From positions 1 through 46,344 of the forward strand of contig WTGU01000035.1 of assembly GCA_011523425.1 (NCBI GenBank): a DNA stretch of 46,344 bases. Direction: 5' to 3'. The notes under the pieces were generated by a model. It had not been told where the DNA came from. It saw only the letters and a list, made by a program, of their open reading frames with translations, and did not search any database. This DNA is from Alphaproteobacteria bacterium. Its GTDB lineage: Bacteria > Pseudomonadota > Alphaproteobacteria > UBA828. A program made the position numbers and the translations under genes. Positions 16,109-24,269 of the stretch are shown here, piece by piece. Each line of letters starts with the position of its first letter. The stretch's first letter is position 1.

Positions 16109-17875
16109 TCAACTCCGGCCGGGTGCCGGGGTGTCCACGCGGATCGTGACGATGTCGGTGTCGTGATACTGCTGGTGGCGGACCGAGGACGCGAGGTGCC
16201 GCAGCAGCCTGAGCGAGACCTCATGCTCGGGCGCGCCGTCGGCCTGCTCGCTCATCACGGCGATCCGGTCCTCCAGATTGTCGTCGCCGGGCGCGGCGAT
16301 GAACTCCAGCACCGCGCCGCCGCCCTCCCTGTGGGCGGTGAGAAGCAGGCGCCGCTTCCGGGCCGCCGCGCCGCCCTCTTCCTCGCCTTCGCCTTCGCGC
16401 AGCAGCGTCAGCAGCGCCTCCTCGGCGGCGGCATCGAGGCGCTGCGCCATCGCCGCGCTCCAGCCGCTGCGTGAGGCGAAGCGCTCGAGAAACGCCCTGA
16501 TCTCGGGCAGCGACGCGACCTCGAAGGGCGCCTGCATGCGGCGTCGGCGGGGCGAGGTCAGCTCCACGAAGAGGGTGAGCAGGATCGCCACCAGGCCGCC
16601 GCCGGTCATGCCGTTCTCCAGCAGGCCGCCGGCGATGCCGGAGACGTGCTCGGGGAAGATCACGCCGTTCTGCAGGCCGACCCCGATCCAGAACGAGATG
16701 CCGGCGATCAGGCCCTTGCGGTAGTCGAGCCCGTCCTGCACGACGATCCGCATGCCGACGACGAAGAGCAGCCCCAGCAGCACGGTGATGTAGGCCGCCG
16801 CCACCGGCCCCGGTATCGCCATTACCACGGCGAGCGCCTTGGGGATGAACGCCACCGCGACGAAGACGATGCCGAGCGCGATGCCGACGCTGCGGGCGCC
16901 GACCCCGGTGAGCGCGGTGACGGATATGCTCGTCGAATAGGTCGTGTTCGGTACCGTCCCCATCAGGCCGGAGAGCAGGTTGCCGACGCCGTCCGCGCCG
17001 ACCGCGCCCTGCACCGCGCGGAAGTCCACCGCCCGGGGCTTGCGCCAGGAAACGCGCTGGATGGCGACCCCGTCGCCCACCGTCTCGATGGCGCCGACCA
17101 GGGTCACGAAGACGAAGGCCGGCAGCAGCCCCCAGAAGACCGGCCCGAAATCGAGATCGAAGCCGGGCCACGCGCCTTCGGGCAGACCGACCCACGCGGC
17201 ATTGGCGATGCGCTCGACCTCGTAGAGGCCGAAATAGCCGGCGACCCCGCAGCCGGCGACGATGCCGATGACCGGCGCCCAGAGGCGGAGCGCTCCCGTC
17301 GCCTTCAGCGCGATGGCGGCGATAACCAGCGCCGTCACCAGCGCAGACAGCGGCGCCGCCAGCGCCGGCGAGCCCTCCGGCACCTGACTCAGCATGCCGA
17401 AGACGATGGGCATCACCGTGACCGGGATCAGCATGATGACGGTGCCCGCGACCGTGGGCGTCAGAATCCGGCGCAGCAGCGACAGCCGCCACGCCAGCAG
17501 GAACTGGAAGAGGGACGAGATCACCACCAGGGTGGCCAGCATGGCCGGTCCGCCCTGGGCGATGGCGGCGACGCAGATCGCGATGAAGGCGCCCGAGGTG
17601 CCCATGACGAGGACGTAGCCGGCGCCGATCCGCCCAATGCGGCGCGCCTGCAGCACCGTGCTCACGCCGCTCACCAGGACCGCGGCGAAGACGGCCCACG
17701 TCAGGTAGGATTCGCTGCCGCCGGCGGCGCGGACCACGATCGCCGGCGCGAGCGCGACCCCGGCGATGCAGAGGATCGCGAGCTGCAGGCCGAGTCCGCC
17801 GCTGAGGAGTATCGGCGGCCGTTCGTCAGGCTGATAGCGAACGCCGCCGGGCCGCTCCGAGCCGCCCGTCGTCAT
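16109..17875 (-). CDS. NCS2-family nucleobase permease with C-terminal RsbW-like (degenerate HATPase) domain
   Basis: A 588-aa protein. Residues 1 to about 440 form a multi-helix uracil/xanthine permease (NCS2). The substrate helix is TLVGAIETVGDGVAIQRVSW, and the second half-helix is LSGLMGTVPNTTYSTSIS followed by LTGVGARSVG. Residues about 450-580 are soluble and resemble the anti-sigma/RsbW form of the histidine-kinase ATPase fold: FLERFASRSGW...AAAEEALLTLL, then LEFIAAPGDDNLED, then VSLRLLRHLASSVRHQQYHDTDIVTIRV. The N-box asparagine and the GxG loop are missing, so it may not bind ATP. It should import a purine or pyrimidine, with an attached sensory or regulatory domain. The SLC23/NCS2 call is firm; the C-terminal assignment is moderate. 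Confidence 0.85.
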   Translation of the reverse strand: MTTGGSERPGGVRYQPDERPPILLSGGLGLQLAILCIAGVALAPAIVVRAAGGSESYLTWAVFAAVLVSGVSTVLQARRIGRIGAGYVLVMGTSGAFIAICVAAIAQGGPAMLATLVVISSLFQFLLAWRLSLLRRILTPTVAGTVIMLIPVTVMPIVFGMLSQVPEGSPALAAPLSALVTALVIAAIALKATGALRLWAPVIGIVAGCGVAGYFGLYEVERIANAAWVGLPEGAWPGFDLDFGPVFWGLLPAFVFVTLVGAIETVGDGVAIQRVSWRKPRAVDFRAVQGAVGADGVGNLLSGLMGTVPNTTYSTSISVTALTGVGARSVGIALGIVFVAVAFIPKALAVVMAIPGPVAAAYITVLLGLLFVVGMRIVVQDGLDYRKGLIAGISFWIGVGLQNGVIFPEHVSGIAGGLLENGMTGGGLVAILLTLFVELTSPRRRRMQAPFEVASLPEIRAFLERFASRSGWSAAMAQRLDAAAEEALLTLLREGEGEEEGGAAARKRRLLLTAHREGGGAVLEFIAAPGDDNLEDRIAVMSEQADGAPEHEVSLRLLRHLASSVRHQQYHDTDIVTIRVDTPAPGRS

Positions 17876-17999
17876 GCCGCACCCTCCCTGTCCTCGAGTG
17901 CGGACGGAAGGGTGACACAGATTCGCGCGGGATCGAAGGGCCGGCCCGTCCCGCGGGGCCGTGCGGCGGCGACGCCGGCCGCCCTTCCGTGCGCGCCGC

Positions 18000-18734
18000 T
18001 CAGCCGGCCACTCCCGAGACGGCCATCTTCACGTTGTGCTCGATGTCCGAGATCGCGCCCGCCAGCTCGCGGCCGATCAGGTCCATGTTCCGCAGCTGCT
18101 CAACGCGCGGGCGCAGGGCCTCCATCTTCCGGTCGGGGAAGACGTCGCCCAGGATGTCGCAGGCGTCCGCGAGGCCGATCAACGCCACGTCGCGGGGGTC
18201 GGGGATGTCGTCGGTGAGCAACACCCTGCCTATGCGCCGCTTGACCTCGCGCTCGGCCTCAACGTCGATCGTGCGGTAGCGCCGGACGTCGAGGGCCCGG
18301 AGGAAGCTTTTCTCCCCCCGCTCCAGGACGCCGAGTCCCGGCTGGAAGGCCGAGCGGAAGCTGTCCGGCCGTTGCGCCAGGACGCCCTGCAAGACGAGCC
18401 CCTGCAGCGCCTGCTCGCGGATGGACTCCGCGTCCTCGACCGAGAGCAGCTTGATCCAGCTGCGGGTGTCCATCGCCTCCTTCCGGGCCCCGATCTTCGC
18501 GAGCGCCTGGTCGAGCATGGGAGTGCCGGTGGGAGTCCGGTTGGTGACCGTGAGCGTCTGAAGATCGGTGTCGATCCGGTTGGCGAAGGCGAGGTCCATC
18601 AGCACGGCGCCGGCCAGCGCGCATGTGAGGCTGGTCCTGGGGATGGGGACGAAGGTTCCGGTCTCGTCGTCCAGCAGGAGCAGCAGCATCTGTTCAGTAA
18701 AGGTGAGCACGGCGCAGTCCAGCCGGAGGGTCAT
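18000..18734 (-). CDS. GPP34 (GOLPH3/Vps74-like) family protein
   Basis: A 244-aa protein with the GPP34 pattern: LTFTEQMLLLLLDDETGTFVP at the start, then TCALAGAVLMDLAFANRIDTD and LTVTNRTPTGTPMLDQALAKI, followed by an all-helical C-terminus. The eukaryotic relatives bind PI4P on Golgi membranes. In bacteria the family is known mainly from actinobacteria and its role is unclear. ATG 18734 was chosen because the family homology starts there; a TTG at 18806 would add 24 residues that look unconserved. The ribosome site is weak. It lies downstream of era on the minus strand, 95 bp away, so readthrough is possible. Confidence 0.75.
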   Translation of the reverse strand: MTLRLDCAVLTFTEQMLLLLLDDETGTFVPIPRTSLTCALAGAVLMDLAFANRIDTDLQTLTVTNRTPTGTPMLDQALAKIGARKEAMDTRSWIKLLSVEDAESIREQALQGLVLQGVLAQRPDSFRSAFQPGLGVLERGEKSFLRALDVRRYRTIDVEAEREVKRRIGRVLLTDDIPDPRDVALIGLADACDILGDVFPDRKMEALRPRVEQLRNMDLIGRELAGAISDIEHNVKMAVSGVAG

Positions 18735-18829
18735 CCCAGGGCCGTGCAATCGTCGAACACCGGGCACCGGCCTGTCAACGGCGTCGCGCGATCCGGTGAC
18801 GTGCAAGGCGGTCCGACGCCGGGTCCGCC

Positions 18830-19732
18830 TCAGACGTCGTACTCGAGTCCGATATCGCGGTAGCGCTCCGGGTCCTCGGGCCAGCGCTGGCGCACCTTCA
18901 CGAAGAGCTTGAGGTCCACCGGACGGCCGAGGGCCTCGGCGAGCCCGGCGCGCGCGGCCGTGCCGATCGCCCTGATCTGCTGCCCGCCCTTGCCGAGGAC
19001 GATGCCCTTGTGGGTCTCGCGCTGCACGTAGATCACCTGCTCCACCCGCACCGCCCCGCCGCGGGCGGCAGTCCAGCCCTCGGTCTCGACCGCGACGGCG
19101 TAGGGGAGCTCCTGGCGCAGTTGCAGGAAGAGCTGCTCGCGCGTGATCTCCGCCGCCAGCAGGCGCTCCGAAATGTCCGCGAGCTGGTCTTCGGGATAGA
19201 GCCAGGGGCCCGGCGGCATGCGGTCCTTGAGGACTGCCAGGAGGTGGTCGACCCCGTTGCCGTCGAGCGCCGATACCATGAAGATCTCGGCAGCGAGGCC
19301 GGTCTCCTCCACTGCGGCCGCGAGCGGCAGCAGCCGCTGCCGGGGCACCAGGTCGATCTTGTTGAGGGCGATCAGGGCCTCGCGCCCGGACTCCTTCAGC
19401 CTCTCGATGATCGCCCCGGTCTCGCCCGTCAGCCCGCGCCGCGCGTCGACCAGCAGGAGGATGGCGTCGGCGTCGTGGGCGCCGCTCCAGGCGGCGTGGA
19501 CCATCGCGCGCTCGAAGCGCCGCTTCGCGGCAAAGATGCCGGGCGTGTCGACGAAGACGATCTGGACCTCGTCGACCACGCGGATCCCGCGCAGCCGGCT
19601 GCGGGTGGTCTGCACCTTGGGCGAGACGATCGCCACCTTGGCCCCCACCAGCCGGTTGACCAGGGTCGACTTGCCGACATTGGGCGCGCCCAGCACGGCC
19701 ACGAAGCCCGCGCGCATGCCGGCCTCAGCCAT
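18830..19732 (-). CDS. era: GTPase Era
   Basis: A 300-aa GTPase that binds the 3' end of 16S rRNA and assists 30S assembly. The G domain has GAPNVGKSTL (G1, about 14-23), DTPGI (G3), and NKIDLV (G4). The C-terminal KH domain includes IYVQRETHKGIVLGKGGQQIRAIG, the RNA-binding GxxG loop. The length is normal. Its start overlaps the rnc stop by 8 bp, the usual rnc-era coupling. It belongs to the leftward DUF2062-acpS-lepB-rnc-era block. Confidence 0.97.
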   Translation of the reverse strand: MAEAGMRAGFVAVLGAPNVGKSTLVNRLVGAKVAIVSPKVQTTRSRLRGIRVVDEVQIVFVDTPGIFAAKRRFERAMVHAAWSGAHDADAILLLVDARRGLTGETGAIIERLKESGREALIALNKIDLVPRQRLLPLAAAVEETGLAAEIFMVSALDGNGVDHLLAVLKDRMPPGPWLYPEDQLADISERLLAAEITREQLFLQLRQELPYAVAVETEGWTAARGGAVRVEQVIYVQRETHKGIVLGKGGQQIRAIGTAARAGLAEALGRPVDLKLFVKVRQRWPEDPERYRDIGLEYDV

Positions 19733-20462
19733 CGTCGGCTGCGCGAGCGCCGTCCGCCGCCCGTTCCGTGCGCGCGAGCAGGGCGCCTGCTGCGCCCTGC
19801 TCGGCGGCGCGCTTGGTGGTGCCGGCGGCGACCGCGCTGCCGAGCCCGGCGACCGACGCCTCCACCTCGAAGAGCGGCGCGTGGTCCGGCCCGCTCGACG
19901 ACAGCGTGCGGTAGGCGGGCAGCCCCAGGCTCCGCGCCTGCGTCCACTCCTGCAGCTTCGTCTTGGCATCGCGCGGGGGCCGGACGTCGGCGCCCATCGC
20001 CGGCTCCCAGTGGCGGCGGACGAAGCGCTCGGCAGCCGCGAGCCCGCCGTCGATGTAGAGGGCGCCGATGACCGCCTCGCAGGCGTCTGCCAGGTAGGCC
20101 GGATTGTCGCGACCGCCGGCCGCGCCCTCGCCGCCGCCGAGCACGAGGTGGCGCCCGAGCGCGAGCCGGCGGGCCACGTCCTCCAGCGCCTGCCTGCGCA
20201 CCAGCGCGGCGTATCGCTGCGAGAGCGCACCTTCGGCCTCGTTCGGAAAGGCCTCGTACAGCATCGCCGCCACCACCATGCCGAGCACCCGGTCGCCCAG
20301 GAACTCCAGGCGCTGATTGCTGCCGGCCTGCCCGGCCGCGCTGGGGTGGCCGAGCGCGAGTGCCAGCAGCGCGGGTCGCGCGAAGCAGTGGCCGAGCGCC
20401 TCTTCGAGGCGGCGCGCGGAGTCTTCCGCCGCGTCCGGCGGCGCTAGTCGATCGCCTTGAAT
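19725..20462 (-). CDS. rnc: Ribonuclease III (start codon unclear)
   Basis: RNase III cuts double-stranded RNA in rRNA and mRNA processing. The signature NQRLEFLGDRVLG is present, where Q replaces the more usual E, as is common in alphaproteobacteria. ACEAVIGALYIDGG carries the second set of acidic metal ligands. The C-terminal dsRNA-binding domain follows (KLQEWTQARSLGLP...EVEASVAG). No ATG, GTG or TTG exists in frame near the expected N-terminus. Between the end of lepB and LEEALGHCF the only candidates are ATT at 20462 and CTG at 20492 or 20498. The start given is therefore a guess; everything from about 20429 downward is secure. Confidence 0.9.
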   Translation of the reverse strand: MQGDRLAPPDAAEDSARRLEEALGHCFARPALLALALGHPSAAGQAGSNQRLEFLGDRVLGMVVAAMLYEAFPNEAEGALSQRYAALVRRQALEDVARRLALGRHLVLGGGEGAAGGRDNPAYLADACEAVIGALYIDGGLAAAERFVRRHWEPAMGADVRPPRDAKTKLQEWTQARSLGLPAYRTLSSSGPDHAPLFEVEASVAGLGSAVAAGTTKRAAEQGAAGALLARTERAADGARAADDG

Positions 20463-21211
20463 ATGCGCTCGTCCCGTGTCGCGCCCGGCCAGTTCCAGAC
20501 CTCCCCGATGCTGGTGCCGTCCTCCAGCGAGTGGAAGATGAACTCGGCCCGGCCCACCAGGTTCTCGGCCGGGATGAAGCCGACCGAGTGCACGCGGCTG
20601 TCGAGCGAGTTGTCGCGGTTGTCGCCCATGGCGAAATAGTGGTCGGGGGGCACGGTGAAGATCTGCGTGTCGTCGAGGCCGCCGGTGGGCGTGGCGTCGA
20701 GTGTCATGTACGAGGCTCCGTTCGGCAGCGTCTCGCGATACTGGCGCAGGACGCGCTCGCGGCCGTAGCGGTCGTGGTAGCTGTAGTCGTCCACCCGCTC
20801 GCGCCGGACCGGCGTACCGTTGATGTGGAGCACGCCGCGCAGCACCTGGATACGATCGCCCGGAAGCCCGACGATGCGCTTGATGTAGTCGGTCTCGTTG
20901 TCGCTGGGCAGCTTGAAGACCGCGACGTCGCCGCGCTCGGGCGGGCTGTCCAGAATGCGCCCGTCGAAGATCGTGAGGTTCCACGGCAGCGAGTAGGTGC
21001 TATAGCCGTAGGCGTATTTCGAGACGAACAGGTAGTCGCCGACCAGCAGGGTCGGGATCATCGAGCCGGACGGGATGTTGAAGGGCTCGATGGCCACGGT
21101 GCGCACGACCAGCGCCGCGAGCACGGCGTAGATGAGGGTCCGGACGGTATCCCAGAGACCGCCGAAGCGTCGCTTGGCCGTGCCCTTGCCTTGGATCTTG
21201 GCGCGCCCCAT
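20444..21211 (-). CDS. lepB: Signal peptidase I
   Basis: A 255-aa membrane peptidase that removes signal peptides from exported proteins. One N-terminal transmembrane helix (about 23-41, VRTLIYAVLAALVVRTVA) is followed by the nucleophile S50 in PSGSMIPTL and the general-base K111 in DYIKRIVGLPGD. The later box GDNRDNSLDSR is also typical. The catalytic domain lies in the periplasm. Its 3' end overlaps the probable 5' end of rnc. The neighbours are acpS upstream and rnc-era downstream, a standard alphaproteobacterial order. Confidence 0.97.
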   Translation of the reverse strand: MGRAKIQGKGTAKRRFGGLWDTVRTLIYAVLAALVVRTVAIEPFNIPSGSMIPTLLVGDYLFVSKYAYGYSTYSLPWNLTIFDGRILDSPPERGDVAVFKLPSDNETDYIKRIVGLPGDRIQVLRGVLHINGTPVRRERVDDYSYHDRYGRERVLRQYRETLPNGASYMTLDATPTGGLDDTQIFTVPPDHYFAMGDNRDNSLDSRVHSVGFIPAENLVGRAEFIFHSLEDGTSIGEVWNWPGATRDERIFKAID

Positions 21212-21281
21212 GTGCGGTCGCTCAGCGGTCGGTTCGGTTCCAGCCAGTCGCGGCCCGGGCCGCCCGCAGCCCTCGTTGCCG

Positions 21282-21686
21282 TCACTCGCTCGCGGGCATC
21301 GCCGTGATCACCACGATGGCCTGGGCGATCGGCGGCTCATCGGTCAGGGTCACGTCGATGCGGCACCTCATGCCCGAAGGCGTGAGCGATTGCAAGCGCC
21401 TGAGCGCGCCGCCGCTGAGCTCGATGGTCGGCTGGCCGGTGGGAAGGTTGACCACCGCCATGTCGCGCCAGAAGACGCCGTTGCGCAGCCCGGTGCCGAG
21501 CGCCTTGGCGCAGGCCTCCTTGGCGGCGAAGCGGCGGGCATAGGTCTGCTCCGGCCGCAGGCGGCGTTCGGCGCGGGCGCGCTCGGTCTCGGTGAAGACG
21601 CGATGGGTGAAGCGCGGGCCGAAGCGTTCGAGCGTTTTCGCGATCCGCCTGATATCGACGATGTCGGAGCCGAGGCCGACGATCAT
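21282..21686 (-). CDS. acpS: Holo-[acyl-carrier-protein] synthase
   Basis: A 134-aa AcpS that transfers 4'-phosphopantetheine from CoA to apo-ACP for fatty-acid synthesis. The N-terminal [12 protein letters not shown] contains the Mg-binding aspartate D8. [14 protein letters not shown] holds the conserved glutamate and lysine. ATG 21686 overlaps the stop of the DUF2062 gene (ATGA). The length is normal for the trimeric AcpS type. Confidence 0.96.
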   Translation of the reverse strand: MIVGLGSDIVDIRRIAKTLERFGPRFTHRVFTETERARAERRLRPEQTYARRFAAKEACAKALGTGLRNGVFWRDMAVVNLPTGQPTIELSGGALRRLQSLTPSGMRCRIDVTLTDEPPIAQAIVVITAMPASE

Positions 21687-22366
21687 CGGCCGCGGTCGAC
21701 GTACACCTGGTCGAGGTGGGTCACGTTGGCGGCGACCGGCTCGGCCCCTTGCGCGGGCGCGACATCGGGAATGGTGATGTCGTCCTCCGCCTGCGCCGCC
21801 TCGAGCCTGGAGCGCTTCTCCTCGTCGAGCGCCCGCCGGCGGCGCAGGCGCCTGGTCATGCGGTGGTGCTGGTAGTTGGCGACCACCCGGCGGATCGGGA
21901 AGAAGAAGAGCAGCCACACCAGCGTCGCCACCGGCAGCCCGCCCACGAGCATCGGCAGCAGCACCGTCCCCGGCTCCTCGAAGATGGTGCCGAAGGTGAC
22001 TTCCTCCGGCAGCTCCTGGCCGCGCTCGTAGCCGAGGATCCAGGTGCCGATCCAGAGGATGCCGGCCCAGATGAAGGGGAAGGTCCACGGATTGCCCACG
22101 GCGGTGCCGATCGCCGACGCGATGACATTGCCGCGCAGCGCCCAGGCGAGCACCGCGGCAAGGATGAAGTGGAAGCCGATGAAGGGCGTGAACGAGACCG
22201 CCGCCCCGCAGGCGAAGCCGCAGGCGATGGCATAGGGCGAGCCCTGCAGCCGCTTGAGCCTGAAGGTCCAGAACCTGAGGGCGCGGCCCCAGCCCATGCG
22301 CGGCCAGAGAAAGCCCTGGACGCGCGCCCACGGGCTCAGCTTCTCGCGGCGGCGGAAGAGGCTCAC
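21683..22366 (-). CDS. DUF2062 membrane protein
   Basis: A 227-aa protein with a GTG start. The DUF2062 core reads [29 protein letters not shown], then [25 protein letters not shown], with three or four hydrophobic helices between about 45 and 165. A charged, Arg-rich C-terminal tail ([17 protein letters not shown]) follows. The function of the family is not established. It usually precedes acpS or sits near cell-envelope genes in alphaproteobacteria, as here. Confidence 0.9.
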   Translation of the reverse strand: MSLFRRREKLSPWARVQGFLWPRMGWGRALRFWTFRLKRLQGSPYAIACGFACGAAVSFTPFIGFHFILAAVLAWALRGNVIASAIGTAVGNPWTFPFIWAGILWIGTWILGYERGQELPEEVTFGTIFEEPGTVLLPMLVGGLPVATLVWLLFFFPIRRVVANYQHHRMTRRLRRRRALDEEKRSRLEAAQAEDDITIPDVAPAQGAEPVAANVTHLDQVYVDRGR

Positions 22367-22724
22367 CTTGCCCCCCGCTTCAGCCGGCGCCCGACACGGC
22401 GAGTCCTGCCGGCGGCGCGCCCGGCGCGCATTCGTGAAGCGGCGCCTCTCTCACCAATCCCCCCAAACCGCGGGACGACCCTTCTTCTTTTTTGTCCCAG
22501 ATACGGACAGTTAGCCCAAGAGCCGGCCACCGCGCAAGAGCCTGTCCGCCTCCCGGCCCGTCCGTCCGGCGCTGCGGCCGGTCCGGCACGGGGGCCAACG
22601 GTTGCCAAGCCCGGCTTGCATTTCGTGGGTGCTACTGTATATTGCGGTTTTGGGACAGGGCATCTCTAGATTTTGAATGACACTGTCAAGGGGTGCATGC
22701 CCGGCACCGGACGGAGGTACGGTT
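22367..22724. other. Divergent intergenic region between DUF2062 gene and gcrA
   Basis: This is the longest gene-free stretch of the window (358 bp) and has lower G+C toward the gcrA side. It must contain promoters for the leftward DUF2062-era block and for gcrA. A gcrA promoter is visible at 22616-22643. A pyrimidine run lies at about 22483-22496. No tRNA, small conserved RNA or convincing short gene was seen. Confidence 0.6.
22616..22643 (+). promoter_or_regulatory. Sigma-70-type promoter of gcrA
   Basis: TTGCAT (22616-22621) and TATATT (22638-22643) are separated by 16 bp. It lies in a noticeably AT-richer patch, about 80 bp upstream of the GcrA start. Assignment rests on hexamer match and spacing only. 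Confidence 0.55.
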
Positions 22725-23150
22725 ATGACAACCTGGACACCGGAACGGATCGCCGCCGTGACCCGGCTGTGGAACGAGGGACTCACGACCGCCGAGATCG
22801 GACGCGCCATCGGCATGTCCAAGAATGCCGTCGTCGGCAAGGCCCACCGATTGCAGCTTCCGCCGCGCCCGTCGCCGATCAGGCACGGCAAGAGCGTTCA
22901 GAGGACGACCCGGGCGCCAGGCGCGCCGAAGCGGGCTCCGGCGTCGGTCTCGGTCCTGCCGCAGGCCCGGCCGCGGGCGCCTGCGCCGCCAATCGCCGTC
23001 GGCAACACGGCGTGCAAGTGGCCCATCGGCCATCCCGACGAGCCGCACTTCCACTTCTGTGGGGAGCGCGCGCTCCTCGGCAAGCCCTATTGCCTGGAGC
23101 ACTACAGGCGGGCCTACGTGGCGGCGAAGCCGCGCTCCGACGCGGCCTGA
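22725..23150 (+). CDS. gcrA: Cell-cycle regulator GcrA
   Basis: A 141-aa GcrA protein. The DNA-binding N-terminus reads WTPERIAAVTRLWNEGLTTA and MSKNAVVGKAHRL (residues 4-42). A Pro/Arg-rich linker follows, and the C-terminal sigma-70-contacting domain has CKWPIGHPDEPHFHFCG and KPYCLEHYRRAY. GcrA works with sigma-70 at promoters carrying CcrM-methylated GANTC sites to drive S-phase genes. GGAGGT at 22712-22717 sets ATG 22725; an upstream in-frame ATG at 22677 has no ribosome site. The gene is diagnostic for Alphaproteobacteria. Confidence 0.96.
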   Translation: MTTWTPERIAAVTRLWNEGLTTAEIGRAIGMSKNAVVGKAHRLQLPPRPSPIRHGKSVQRTTRAPGAPKRAPASVSVLPQARPRAPAPPIAVGNTACKWPIGHPDEPHFHFCGERALLGKPYCLEHYRRAYVAAKPRSDAA

Positions 23151-23173
23151 ACACACGCGCCCTGTGCTGCGCC

Positions 23174-23199
23174 GGCGCCGCCTCTAGGGCGTCGGCGCC
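23174..23199. terminator. Hairpin between convergent gcrA and DUF962 genes
   Basis: GGCGCCG (23174-23180) pairs perfectly with CGGCGCC (23193-23199) over a 12-base loop. It overlaps the last codons and stop of the DUF962 gene and lies 24 bp after the gcrA stop. It could terminate both genes, but neither side has a clear T-run. Confidence 0.4.
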
Positions 23200-23534
23200 T
23201 CGGGCTTGGCGGCGGCCACCCGCTCCGCCTCCGCGTCCATGCGGCCCTGCCACATCAGCGCCCACATGTGGAAGTCGCCGGCCAGGCTGAACAGTGGATA
23301 GGTGAAGGTCGCCGGCCGGTTGCGCTCGATCAGGAGGTGGCTGAGCCAGGCGAAGAAATAGCCGCAGACGAGCGCGGCCGGCAGCAGCAGCGGCTCGCGC
23401 AGGGCGGCAGCGGCGACCACCAGGGCGACGGCGCCCGTGGTGCCGACGAAGTGCATCCGGCGGGTCCAGCGCCGGCTGTGCTCGCCCACGTAGAAGGGCC
23501 AGAATTCCCGGTACCGTCCTATGCGCTCGCTCAT
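23184..23534 (-). CDS. DUF962/Mpo1-like small membrane protein
   Basis: A 116-aa protein with the DUF962 signature: FWPFYVGEHSRRWTRRMHFVGT at the start, two central hydrophobic helices (about 31-65), then WLSHLLIERNRPATFTYPLFSLAGDFHMW. Conserved histidines in YVGEHS, RRMHFVG, SHLLIE and DFHMW match the metal-binding set. The yeast relative Mpo1 is an iron-dependent dioxygenase of 2-hydroxy fatty acids, but the bacterial role is unproven. It is convergent with gcrA. Confidence 0.85.
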   Translation of the reverse strand: MSERIGRYREFWPFYVGEHSRRWTRRMHFVGTTGAVALVVAAAALREPLLLPAALVCGYFFAWLSHLLIERNRPATFTYPLFSLAGDFHMWALMWQGRMDAEAERVAAAKPEAPTP

Positions 23535-23653
23535 GATCGTTGCCCTGTCGTCGCGTCCGCCTCGTTGCGTTTTCGGGCGATGTTTGTGATCCTACACCAT
23601 TGTCCTGAACGTGCGATCGCGCGGCGGCCAGCCGCGGCAGGGAGACAGTGCCC

Positions 23654-24211
23654 ATGGCGGCGATGACCACCCCCCTCTGCGATGTCGGCTGGAGAGCGCC
23701 CGACTTCAGTCTCGGGGGAACCGACGGAAAGAGCTACACGCTGGAGGACTGCCGCGGCGAGCGGGCCACGCTCGTGATGTTCCTCTGCAACCACTGTCCG
23801 TTCGTGAAGGCCGTCATCGACCGCATCGTGCGCGACGTGGACGAGCTCGCCGGCTGGGGCATCGGCGCGGTCGCGATCATGCCCAACGATACCGACGCCT
23901 ATCCCGCCGATTCCTTCGAGAACATGACGCTCTTCGCCGCCGAGAACGGGTTCGGCTTCCCCTACCTCATCGACCCGACCCAGGCGACGGCGCGCGCCTA
24001 CGACGCGGTGTGCACGCCGGACTTCTTCGGCTTCGACGGCGCGCTCGGCCTGCAGTACCGGGGCCGGCTGGACGCCTCCCGGATGGAGCCGGTGCCTGGC
24101 GCGCGGCGCGAGCTCTACGAGGCCATGCTCCGTATCGCCGAGACCGGGAGCGGGCCCGAGGAGCAGCTTCCGTCGATGGGCTGCTCGATCAAGTGGCGCG
24201 AGGCCGCCTGA
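23654..24211 (+). CDS. Thioredoxin-fold redoxin (AhpC/TSA-like) protein
   Basis: A 185-aa redoxin. GGAGA at 23641-23645 supports ATG 23654. It has GWRAPDFSLGGTDGKSYTLED, then VMFLCNHCPFVKAV with a CxxC pair (C45, C48), and later IMPNDTDAYPADSF and CTPDFFGFD. This matches the family of thioredoxin-like proteins with a CNHCPFV motif, thought to be peroxiredoxin-like or disulfide reductases. No signal peptide is seen. The substrate is unknown. Confidence 0.85.
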   Translation: MAAMTTPLCDVGWRAPDFSLGGTDGKSYTLEDCRGERATLVMFLCNHCPFVKAVIDRIVRDVDELAGWGIGAVAIMPNDTDAYPADSFENMTLFAAENGFGFPYLIDPTQATARAYDAVCTPDFFGFDGALGLQYRGRLDASRMEPVPGARRELYEAMLRIAETGSGPEEQLPSMGCSIKWREAA

Positions 24212-24269
24212 GCCAGGTCCCCCCTCGGGACGGGCCGGCAGGGCAGCGACGCTCACGGAGGCGCGGGCG

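Noticed and set aside
19725-20429. Loss of a catalytic residue in RNase III (NQR in place of NER)
   Set aside because: The Q variant is common in alphaproteobacterial RNase III as I recall the family, and the other acidic ligands are intact.
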